A stretch of DNA of 64,000 nucleotides from Bacillota bacterium (GTDB taxonomy: Bacteria; Bacillota; Clostridia; Lachnospirales; Lachnospiraceae): positions 248,001 to 312,000 of the forward strand of contig JAEWIZ010000008.1 in NCBI GenBank assembly GCA_023386815.1, in the 5' to 3' direction. The notes beneath the pieces are model-generated. The model was given only the letters and a program-made list of their open reading frames with translations, made no database searches and was not told the DNA's origin. Below are positions 18,021-25,036 of this stretch, piece after piece; within the stretch, counting starts at the first letter, position 1, and each line of letters begins with the position of its first letter. A program made the translations under genes and the position numbers.

Positions 18021-18058
18021 CCTTATATCGATAATGGAATATCGATATAAGGATTTTG
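18021..18058 (+). repeat. Tandem ATATCGATAW palindrome, copy B, long AT stem
   Basis: ATATCGATAA and ATATCGATAT (18025-18034 and 18039-18048) share the same 14-base repeat period and TGGA spacer as copy A. Extra arms give a perfect 13-bp stem from CCTTATATCGATA to TATCGATATAAGG, followed by ATTTT. It could be an operator, a weak terminator for etfA read-through, or both. Confidence 0.55.
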
Positions 18059-18080
18059 CATTTCACAAATACATTCGACA

Positions 18081-18098
18081 TTGTTAAAATAAAGACAA
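18081..18098. promoter_or_regulatory. Degenerate Rex-like site upstream of the alcohol dehydrogenase
   Basis: TTGTTA-N6-AGACAA fits the Rex pattern TTGTNA-N6-TNACAA with one mismatch. It lies 80 bases before the start codon. It is a weaker candidate than the sites at 12722 and 22609. Confidence 0.35.
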
Positions 18099-18177
18099 TT
18101 CAAGCAAATGAAATTAAGTAATTATTTTAACACGAAATGATACATAGAAAAAAATATCAGTAAAGGAGATTATTAAA

Positions 18178-19353
18178 ATGGCTAGATTCACACTTCCGAG
18201 AGATCTTTATCATGGTAAGGGTTCCCTTGATGCATTAAAGACATTAAAAGGAACAAAAGCGATTGTCGTTGTTGGCGGAGGCAGTATGAAACGCTTTGGC
18301 TTCTTAGATAAGGTAGAAGCTTACTTAAAAGAAGCAGGAATGGAAGTTCAGCTTTTCGAAGGCGTTGAACCAGATCCATCCGTTGAAACTGTAATGAAGG
18401 GTGCAGCAGCGATGCGTGCTTTTGAACCAGACTGGATTATTTCTATCGGTGGTGGCTCCCCAATTGATGCTGCGAAAGCGATGTGGGCATTTTATGAATA
18501 TCCGGATACTACCTTTGAAGAGCTTTGCATTCCTTTTAATTTCCCAACTCTTCGTACAAAAGCAAAGTTCTGTGCAATACCGTCTACTTCCGGTACTGCT
18601 ACTGAAGTAACTGCATTTTCCGTAATAACAGATTACGCAAAGGGAATCAAATATCCTTTAGCTGACTTTAACATAACACCGGATGTTGCAATTGTTGATC
18701 CGGATCTGGCAGAAACAATGCCAGCGAAATTAACCGCTCATACAGGTATGGATGCTATGACTCATGCAGTAGAAGCATATGTTTCAACCTTAAACTGTGA
18801 TTATACTGATCCACTTGCCCTTCATGCCATTAAGATGGTAAGCGAGAACTTAGTAAAATCCTATCAGGGAGATATGGAAGCTCGTGCAAAAATGCACAAT
18901 GCTCAATGTCTTGCAGGTATGGCATTCTCCAATGCTTTACTAGGTATCGTTCACTCCATGGCTCACAAAACCGGCGCTGCATTTTCCGGCGGACATATTG
19001 TTCATGGTTGTGCAAATGCAATGTATCTACCAAAGGTTATCAAGTATAACTCAAAGGATGCAACAGCAGATAAGAGATATGCTGAAATTGCAGAATTCCT
19101 TGGCTTGGAGGCAAGCACTGACGCTCTGATTAAACACATTAATGATTTAAATAAATTACTTGATATCCCATCCTGCATTAAGGATTACGAGGGTGGAATG
19201 ATTGATGAAAAGGAATTCTTAGAGAAGCTTCCGAAGGTAGCTGAGCTGGCAGTAGGTGATGCTTGCACCGGTTCTAATCCAAGAGCCATTACCCCTGAGG
19301 AAATGGAAAAATTATTGTATTGTTGTTATTACAATACTGAAGTTACTTTCTAA
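18178..19353 (+). CDS. Iron-containing alcohol dehydrogenase (butanol/ethanol dehydrogenase type)
   Basis: This 391-residue group III alcohol dehydrogenase has the nucleotide motif I-G-G-G-S-P-I-D-A-A-K-A and the metal-binding segments T-G-M-D-A-M-T-H-A-V-E-A-Y, H-S-M-A-H-K-T-G and H-G-C-A-N-A. It is close to the clostridial butanol dehydrogenase Adh1 type. Between the two His motifs, the segment F-S-G-G-H-I-V-H-G appears a few residues longer than in that enzyme as I recall it. It reduces acetaldehyde or butyraldehyde with NAD(P)H. AAAGGAG precedes the ATG. It is monocistronic, with its own terminator, in a redox-gene setting. Confidence 0.93.
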   Translation: MARFTLPRDLYHGKGSLDALKTLKGTKAIVVVGGGSMKRFGFLDKVEAYLKEAGMEVQLFEGVEPDPSVETVMKGAAAMRAFEPDWIISIGGGSPIDAAKAMWAFYEYPDTTFEELCIPFNFPTLRTKAKFCAIPSTSGTATEVTAFSVITDYAKGIKYPLADFNITPDVAIVDPDLAETMPAKLTAHTGMDAMTHAVEAYVSTLNCDYTDPLALHAIKMVSENLVKSYQGDMEARAKMHNAQCLAGMAFSNALLGIVHSMAHKTGAAFSGGHIVHGCANAMYLPKVIKYNSKDATADKRYAEIAEFLGLEASTDALIKHINDLNKLLDIPSCIKDYEGGMIDEKEFLEKLPKVAELAVGDACTGSNPRAITPEEMEKLLYCCYYNTEVTF

Positions 19354-19449
19354 TCTGTAACCTGTTAATTGTGTCGCCAACGCAAACATGTTATTGATTT
19401 GAAATATATCGTAAAAGCCGCATACCCGCTTTTATGAACCTTTTTGAAA

Positions 19450-19482
19450 GGCTGTAGCTGTAAAAGGCCACAGCCATTTTTA
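19450..19482 (+). terminator. Terminator of the alcohol dehydrogenase gene
   Basis: GGCTGTAG pairs (one mismatch) with CCACAGCC at 19468-19475, followed by ATTTTTATT. Confidence 0.75.
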
Positions 19483-19649
19483 TTGAAAAAAATCGGTAGT
19501 AGGAACTGTTATAAATAATGAAACAGCGGTATCAAGGAGAATTATAACAATCGGTTTCGTACGCCTTACTTATATTAAATCATTCCTTAACAATAACGTA
19601 TTATTTTAAGAAAGGAATACCGCTTTCGCGGAAAAAACAGGAGGTCAAC

Positions 19650-20492
19650 ATGTATAAGATCATAAGGAAACAAGTTTTAAATCCTACCGTAACCTTAATG
19701 GAAATTGAGGCACCAATGGTAGCGAGAAAGGCTGAACCAGGCCAATTTATTATATTAAGAACCGATGAGGACGGAGAGAGAATGCCTCTCACCATCGCGA
19801 ATTTTGATCGTGAGAGAGGGACAGTAACAATCATTTATCAGATTGTTGGTGCAACAACTCAGTTATTAAATCACATGGAAGAAGGAGATTGTCTTAAGGA
19901 CTTTGTAGGCCCTCTTGGAAGAGCTACTGAAACAAAGGGGAAAAAGAAGGTAGCTGTAGTTGGCGGAGGTGTGGGCTGTGCAATTGCGTACCCAGTGGTA
20001 AAGAAATTCCATGAGCAAGGCACAGAGGTTCATGCAATCGTTGGATTTCGTAATAAAGACCTTGTCATTTTGGAGGAGGAGTTTAAAGCTAACAGTACAA
20101 AGCTGGTTGTAATGTCCGATGATGGAAGTTGTGGTGAAAAAGGCTTAGTAACAGATGCTCTGAAAAAATTAATTGAGAGCGGTGAACAGTATGATGAGGT
20201 AGTAACCATAGGACCTCTGATCATGATGAAGTTTGTCAGCCAACTAACAAAAGAATATGGTATTAAGACGGTTGCAAGTATGAATCCCATTATGATTGAT
20301 GGAACAGGAATGTGTGGAGGCTGCCGCCTGAGCGTTGGAGGAACCACAAAATTTGCCTGCGTGGATGGTCCGGAATTTGACGGCCATGAGATTGATTTTG
20401 ACGAAGCTATCGCAAGATCAGTCATGTATAAATCCTTCGAGCGTAATGCCCACGAGGAAGCCTGCAATCTTATGAAAACGGAAGTGAGGTAA
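19650..20492 (+). CDS. nfnA: NADH-dependent ferredoxin:NADP oxidoreductase, small subunit
   Basis: This 280-residue flavoprotein of the ferredoxin-NADP reductase superfamily has the FAD motif R-M-P-L-T-I-A and the nucleotide motif V-V-G-G-G-V-G. The C-terminal [2Fe-2S] cluster has Cys in G-M-C-G-G-C-R and K-F-A-C-V-D-G-P-E-F-D-G-H. This pattern is shared with SudB/HydG/PyrK-like subunits, but the following gene makes NfnA the clear call. NfnAB couples NADPH to NADH and ferredoxin by flavin bifurcation. A CCGC-TTTC-GCGG hairpin lies just before the ribosome site. Confidence 0.93.
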   Translation: MYKIIRKQVLNPTVTLMEIEAPMVARKAEPGQFIILRTDEDGERMPLTIANFDRERGTVTIIYQIVGATTQLLNHMEEGDCLKDFVGPLGRATETKGKKKVAVVGGGVGCAIAYPVVKKFHEQGTEVHAIVGFRNKDLVILEEEFKANSTKLVVMSDDGSCGEKGLVTDALKKLIESGEQYDEVVTIGPLIMMKFVSQLTKEYGIKTVASMNPIMIDGTGMCGGCRLSVGGTTKFACVDGPEFDGHEIDFDEAIARSVMYKSFERNAHEEACNLMKTEVR

Positions 20493-20497
20493 CTAGG

Positions 20498-21895
20498 ATG
20501 CCAGCAAATATGTCATTAGTAAAAAACGATATGCCTACCCAGGAGGCAGAGGTAAGAAATAAAAATTTCCTTGAAGTAGCCCTGGGCTATACCAAAGAGC
20601 AAGCAATCGATGAAGCAAAACGCTGCCTCAATTGTAAGAATCGATTATGTGTAACTGGATGTCCGGTACAAATTGACATACCAGAATTTATTAGTGCGGT
20701 GGCAGCTGAGAATTTTGAAGAAGCCTATCAGATCATTTCCCGCGCTAGCTCCCTGCCGGCAGTTTGCGGAAGAGTCTGTCCGCAGGAATCCCAATGTGAA
20801 TTAAGATGTGTGCGTGGAATCAAGGGTGAAGCAGTTGCGATCGGCAGATTAGAGCGTTACGTGGCCGATTATCATAATACCCACAGTACGGATAAAGCGA
20901 AAAAGCCAGAGAGTAATGGTCACAAGGTAGCGGTTATAGGCTCCGGCCCATCCGGTCTTGCCTGTGCAGGTGATCTTGCAAAGAAGGGATATGAGGTAAC
21001 CGTGTTTGAGGCACTCCATCTGGCGGGTGGTGTTCTGGTATATGGTATTCCGGAGTTCAGACTTCCAAAAGCAATTGTACAGAAGGAGATCAACGCCTTA
21101 AAGGAGCTTGGCGTGGATATTCAGACGAATATGGTTATTGGTAAGACCCTTTCTATCGATGAACTAATGCAGGACTATGGCTATGAAGCAGTATTTATCG
21201 GTTCCGGTGCAGGATTGCCTAATTTTATGAATATTAAGGGTGAGAATTTGAAGGGTGTATATTCCGCCAATGAATTTCTTACCAGAACTAATTTGATGAA
21301 GGCATATCTAGATAATGCAATGACACCAATCCAGAAGGGTACGAAAGTATCCGTTGTGGGCGGTGGTAATGTTGCCATGGATGCAGCAAGATGTGCAAAG
21401 AGACTTGGGGCTGATGTAACCATAATTTATCGTCGTACCGAGAAGGAATTGCCTGCACGTCTGGAAGAGGTTCATCATGCTAAGGAGGAAGGCATTAAGT
21501 TCTTATTTTTAACAAACCCTCTTGAAATTGAAGGAACCCAGGATGGCTGGGTAAAGAGCATTCTATGCCAGGAAATGATGCTTGGCGAACCGGATGCCTC
21601 CGGTAGACAAAAGCCGGTTCCGATTCAAAACAGTGAGTTTCAGGTGGAAGCTGATTGTGTGATTATGTCCATCGGTACTTCTCCAAATCCCTTAATTAAG
21701 GCAACAACAGAAGGCCTCGCTACACAAAAGTGGGGAGGGATTATTGCAGAGGAAGAGACCGGATTAACCTCCAGAGAAGGGGTATATGCAGGCGGTGATG
21801 CAGTTACAGGAGCTGCAACGGTTATTCTCGCCATGGGAGCAGGTAAGAATGCAGCAGCTGCAATCGACGAATATCTTATGAAAAAAGGAGAGTAA
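20498..21895 (+). CDS. nfnB: NADH-dependent ferredoxin:NADP oxidoreductase, large subunit (GltD-like)
   Basis: This 465-residue protein has N-terminal Cys clusters for two [4Fe-4S] centres (C-L-N-C-K-N-R-L-C-V-T-G-C-P and C-G-R-V-C-P-Q-E-S-Q-C-E-L-R-C). The first FAD motif is G-S-G-P-S-G-L-A-C-A, the NADPH motif V-V-G-G-G-N-V-A-M-D, and the C-terminal motif Y-A-G-G-D-A-V-T-G-A-A-T-V-I-L-A. It is the bifurcating-flavin subunit of NfnAB. It starts 5 bases after nfnA and is followed 4 bases later by the second rex, so the three genes form one operon. Confidence 0.94.
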   Translation: MPANMSLVKNDMPTQEAEVRNKNFLEVALGYTKEQAIDEAKRCLNCKNRLCVTGCPVQIDIPEFISAVAAENFEEAYQIISRASSLPAVCGRVCPQESQCELRCVRGIKGEAVAIGRLERYVADYHNTHSTDKAKKPESNGHKVAVIGSGPSGLACAGDLAKKGYEVTVFEALHLAGGVLVYGIPEFRLPKAIVQKEINALKELGVDIQTNMVIGKTLSIDELMQDYGYEAVFIGSGAGLPNFMNIKGENLKGVYSANEFLTRTNLMKAYLDNAMTPIQKGTKVSVVGGGNVAMDAARCAKRLGADVTIIYRRTEKELPARLEEVHHAKEEGIKFLFLTNPLEIEGTQDGWVKSILCQEMMLGEPDASGRQKPVPIQNSEFQVEADCVIMSIGTSPNPLIKATTEGLATQKWGGIIAEEETGLTSREGVYAGGDAVTGAATVILAMGAGKNAAAAIDEYLMKKGE

Positions 21896-21899
21896 TCCA

Positions 21900-22541
21900 G
21901 TGATAGCTAAAACGATATCAAAGCAAACCCTTCAGCGTATGCCTTTATACTTAAGCTACCTAAAATCACTTCCCAAGGATGACATAGTAAATATCTCTGC
22001 AACCGTCATCGCGAATGACCTAAAATTAAATGACGTACAGGTACGAAAAGATCTGGCACAGGTCAGTGATGGCGGACGCCCCAAAGTTGGTTACATCATC
22101 CAGGATTTAATGAAAGATATCGAGCACTGCTTGGGTTATGACAATGTTGACTCAGCAATCCTCATTGGAGCCGGTAATTTAGGACGGGCATTGCTTGCCT
22201 ATGACGGTTTTTCCGAATATGGAATGGACATTGTTACAGCCTTTGATGTGGATGAAACTATCATTGGGACAACGATGTGTGGAAAACAGGTATTGCCGAT
22301 GGATAAGCTTCCCAGCGTTTGTAAAAGAATGAAGATTAAAATTGGGATAATTACTGTTGATTCGCAGGAAGCTCAAAAAGTTTGTGATGAGTTAGTGAAT
22401 AACGACGTTTTAGCAATATGGAATTTTGCGCCGATTCACTTACATGTACCGGATCATGTAATGGTTCAGAATGAAAATATGGTAAATTCCTTAGCGATCT
22501 TATCCAATCATATGGCAGAGAAACTAAGGAGCGAAGGATAG
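21900..22541 (+). CDS. rex: Redox-sensing transcriptional repressor Rex, paralogue 2
   Basis: This 213-residue Rex starts at GTG with AAAGGAG upstream. The winged helix has L-N-D-V-Q-V-R-K-D-L. The Rossmann motif is the canonical G-A-G-N-L-G-R-A, and the ribose-binding Asp is in T-A-F-D-V-D. The C-terminal motif W-N-F-A-P-I-H-L matches paralogue 1. The downstream hydrogenase operon has a good Rex-like site in its promoter, so this copy probably controls hydrogenase and Nfn. The sequences of the two paralogues differ widely in the wing. Confidence 0.93.
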   Translation: MIAKTISKQTLQRMPLYLSYLKSLPKDDIVNISATVIANDLKLNDVQVRKDLAQVSDGGRPKVGYIIQDLMKDIEHCLGYDNVDSAILIGAGNLGRALLAYDGFSEYGMDIVTAFDVDETIIGTTMCGKQVLPMDKLPSVCKRMKIKIGIITVDSQEAQKVCDELVNNDVLAIWNFAPIHLHVPDHVMVQNENMVNSLAILSNHMAEKLRSEG

Positions 22542-22580
22542 CAGGTGGAGTATTACTTTATATAGATGAGCAACAAATTT

Positions 22581-22598
22581 TGCCGTTTGACAACGGCA
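22581..22598. promoter_or_regulatory. Palindrome centred on the hydrogenase -35 element
   Basis: TGCCGTT-TGAC-AACGGCA is a perfect 7-bp inverted repeat. It contains TTGACA (22587-22592), the probable -35. A related palindrome lies about 53 bases downstream. It is likely an operator for a second regulator. Confidence 0.5.
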
Positions 22599-22615
22599 TA
22601 GCAGTAAATTGTAAC
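22587..22615 (+). promoter_or_regulatory. Probable hydrogenase operon promoter
   Basis: TTGACA at 22587-22592, a 17-base spacer and a poor -10 (TGTAAC, 22610-22615). The -10 lies inside the Rex-like palindrome, so Rex binding would block it. Confidence 0.5.
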
Positions 22616-22626
22616 ATGCTTTACAA
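22609..22626. promoter_or_regulatory. Probable Rex operator of the hydrogenase operon
   Basis: TTGTAA-CATGCT-TTACAA is a perfect 18-bp inverted repeat. It matches the Rex pattern TTGTNA-N6-TNACAA. It overlaps the likely -10. Confidence 0.6.
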
Positions 22627-22634
22627 AACGATGT

Positions 22635-22651
22635 GCCGTTAATAAAACGGC
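22635..22651. promoter_or_regulatory. Second GCCGTT palindrome in the hydrogenase leader
   Basis: GCCGTT-AATAA-AACGGC, just before the GGAGG ribosome site. It repeats the half-sites of the palindrome at 22581 and could also fold in mRNA near the start codon. Confidence 0.45.
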
Positions 22652-22667
22652 GGAATGGAGGAAGGAA

Positions 22668-23144
22668 ATGAACCAAACATTTGATTTCACAGTTGTAGAC
22701 GGCATCATAGATGAGCTGGGCTGCAAGCAAAGTGCAATCATAGCGATTCTACAAGGGATTCAGGAGCAATATCGCTATTTACCAAAAGAGGTGTTCCCTT
22801 ACTTAGCAAAAAGGCTTGGAATCAGTGAAGCAAGAATCTACAGCACAGCCACCTTTTATGAAAACTTTTCCCTGGAACCAAAGGGTAAATTCGTCATTAA
22901 GGTCTGTGACGGTACAGCCTGTCATGTTAGAAAGTCAATTCCAATTCTTGAGAGACTTCGTAAGGATCTTGGTTTATCGGATAAAAAGGTAACTACAGAG
23001 GATCTTGGTTTTACCGTTGAGACAGTATCCTGTCTGGGAGCCTGCGGACTGGCACCTGTTATTACCGTAAATGATAAGGTTTATCCTGCTATGACACCGG
23101 ATAAGGCTACACAGTTGTTGAATGAACTGAAGGAGGAACTATAA
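22668..23144 (+). CDS. hydC: NuoE-like [2Fe-2S] subunit of the trimeric hydrogenase
   Basis: This 158-residue thioredoxin-fold ferredoxin has four Cys for one [2Fe-2S] cluster: C-D-G-T-A-C-H-V-R and C-L-G-A-C-G-L-A-P. The helical N-terminal domain has L-Q-G-I-Q-E-Q-Y-R-Y-L-P. It is homologous to the 24-kDa NADH dehydrogenase subunit and to HydC of electron-bifurcating hydrogenases. Its stop overlaps the start of the next gene by one base (TAATG), a sign of translational coupling. Confidence 0.92.
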   Translation: MNQTFDFTVVDGIIDELGCKQSAIIAILQGIQEQYRYLPKEVFPYLAKRLGISEARIYSTATFYENFSLEPKGKFVIKVCDGTACHVRKSIPILERLRKDLGLSDKKVTTEDLGFTVETVSCLGACGLAPVITVNDKVYPAMTPDKATQLLNELKEEL

Positions 23145-25018
23145 TGCTTAAAACGAGAGACGATTTAATCAATGTACGTTCCATCTATGGAAAGTCACTA
23201 GAGCTACAGACGAAAAAAATCCTGGTATGTGCAGGAACAGGCTGTGTATCCAGTGGAGCGCTGGAGATCTTTGATTTATTAACATCATTGTTAGAGGACA
23301 AGAAGGTGCCATGCTCTGTAGAGCTTGAGAAAGAACCACATGAAGCATCTGTCGGAATGAAGAAGAGCGGTTGCCATGGCTTTTGTGAAATGGGGCCATT
23401 GGTTCGTATCGAGCCTCAAGGCTGGCTTTATACAAAGGTTCAGCTTGGGGACTGCGAAGAGATTATTGAAAAAACCATAATTGCAGGGGAGCATATTGAA
23501 AGACTTGCCTATCAAAAAGAGGGAATGGTGTACGAAAAGCAGGATGATATTCCTTTTTATAAAGGGCAGACCCGTACGGTATTAGATCACTGTGGTCAAA
23601 TCGATGCTACCTCTATAAAGGAATACTTTGCGATTGGTGGGTATACAGCATTTGAAAAAGCATTATATGAGATGACACCGGACGATATTATTAATGAGAT
23701 CTCAGAATCTAACCTTCGAGGCAGAGGGGGCGGCGGGTTCCCGGCTGGTCGGAAATGGTCTCAGGTAAAGAGACAGAAGGAACAGCAGAAGTATGTGGTA
23801 TGTAACGGTGATGAGGGAGATCCGGGTGCCTTCATGGATCGAAGCATCATGGAGGGTGATCCCCATAGGATGCTGGAAGGTATGATGATTGCCGGTCTTG
23901 CCTGCGGCGCAAGTGAGGGCTATATCTATGTTCGTGCAGAATATCCCATGGCGGTAAGCCGATTAAAGGCAGCCATTGAACAGGCAACGGAATATGGTCT
24001 GCTGGGTGAGAATATTCTAGGTTCCGGCTTTAGCTTTAAGCTTCATATCAATCGTGGTGCCGGAGCCTTTGTTTGCGGTGAAGGCAGTGCCTTGACAGCT
24101 TCCATCGAAGGAAAACGTGGTATGCCAAGAGTGAAGCCACCTAGAACCGTTGAGCAGGGATTGTTTGATAAGCCTACGGTACTTAATAATGTTGAAACCT
24201 ATGCCAATGTTCCATTAATTATTACGAATGGTGCTGACTGGTACAAGCATATCGGACCGGAAAACAGCCCCGGTACCAAAGCCTTTGCCTTAACCGGTAA
24301 TATCGAAAATACAGGTCTTATTGAGGTTCCGATGGGAACAACCTTAAAGGAAGTAATCTTTGATGTCGGTGGTGGAATGAGAGATGGTAAGAAGTTCAAG
24401 GCAGTACAGATCGGAGGACCTTCCGGCGGATGTCTGACCAACGAACATATGAATTTACCGCTGGATTTCGACTCTCTGAAAAAAGCCGGTGCAATGATTG
24501 GTTCCGGAGGTCTTGTAGTAATGGATGAGAATACCTGTATGGTTGAAGTGGCTCGTTTCTTCATGAACTTCACCCAGAATGAATCCTGTGGTAAATGTGT
24601 GCCTTGTCGTGAAGGTACCAAGAGGATGCTTGCGATTTTGGAAAGAATCGTGGAAGGAAAGGGCGAAGAGGGAGATATTGAATTACTCTTAGAACTTGCA
24701 GATACGATTTCCTCCACAGCACTCTGTGGACTTGGAAAATCAGCAGCCTTCCCGGTGGTAAGTACCATTAAGTACTTCCGTGACGAGTATGAAGCACATA
24801 TCTTTGAGAAACGATGTCCTACCGGTAACTGTCAGAAGTTGAAGAATATCGAGATTGAAGCTGCTCTTTGTAAGGGCTGCTCCAAATGTTCCAGATCCTG
24901 TCCAGTCAATGCAATCACAGGTAAGGTGAAAGAACCATTTGTAATAGATAAAGCAAAATGTATTAAATGTGGTGCCTGCATCACAACATGTCCATTCCAG
25001 GCAATCGTGGAAAAGTAG
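23144..25018 (+). CDS. hydB: NuoF-like NADH-binding subunit of the bifurcating-type hydrogenase
   Basis: This 624-residue protein starts with a thioredoxin-like [2Fe-2S] region (C-A-G-T-G-C ... C-H-G-F-C). The NuoF core follows, with the NADH/FMN glycine motif G-R-G-G-G-G-F-P-A-G-R-K-W and C-N-G-D-E-G-D-P-G-A-F-M-D-R. The [4Fe-4S] site is E-S-C-G-K-C-V-P-C-R-E-G-T. The C-terminal tail has two [4Fe-4S] ferredoxin motifs (C-K-G-C-S-K-C-S-R-S-C-P and C-I-K-C-G-A-C-I-T-T-C-P). This layout is that of HydB in HydABC complexes, which use NADH and reduced ferredoxin together to make H2. Confidence 0.94.
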   Translation: MLKTRDDLINVRSIYGKSLELQTKKILVCAGTGCVSSGALEIFDLLTSLLEDKKVPCSVELEKEPHEASVGMKKSGCHGFCEMGPLVRIEPQGWLYTKVQLGDCEEIIEKTIIAGEHIERLAYQKEGMVYEKQDDIPFYKGQTRTVLDHCGQIDATSIKEYFAIGGYTAFEKALYEMTPDDIINEISESNLRGRGGGGFPAGRKWSQVKRQKEQQKYVVCNGDEGDPGAFMDRSIMEGDPHRMLEGMMIAGLACGASEGYIYVRAEYPMAVSRLKAAIEQATEYGLLGENILGSGFSFKLHINRGAGAFVCGEGSALTASIEGKRGMPRVKPPRTVEQGLFDKPTVLNNVETYANVPLIITNGADWYKHIGPENSPGTKAFALTGNIENTGLIEVPMGTTLKEVIFDVGGGMRDGKKFKAVQIGGPSGGCLTNEHMNLPLDFDSLKKAGAMIGSGGLVVMDENTCMVEVARFFMNFTQNESCGKCVPCREGTKRMLAILERIVEGKGEEGDIELLLELADTISSTALCGLGKSAAFPVVSTIKYFRDEYEAHIFEKRCPTGNCQKLKNIEIEAALCKGCSKCSRSCPVNAITGKVKEPFVIDKAKCIKCGACITTCPFQAIVEK

Positions 25019-25036
25019 AAGGAGGGAGGAATATTA

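Larger units (their letters stand above)
17726..18177 (+). other. Regulatory gap between etfA and the alcohol dehydrogenase gene
   Basis: The 452 bases contain two palindromic elements (17774-17797 and 18021-18052), a degenerate Rex-like site at 18081-18098 and the AAAGGAG ribosome site of the next gene. No strong GC-rich terminator follows etfA. No coding region is evident. Confidence 0.6.

Noticed and set aside
24199..24768. A 189-codon open frame on minus inside hydB
   Set aside because: It is wholly antisense to the clearly conserved NuoF-like gene.
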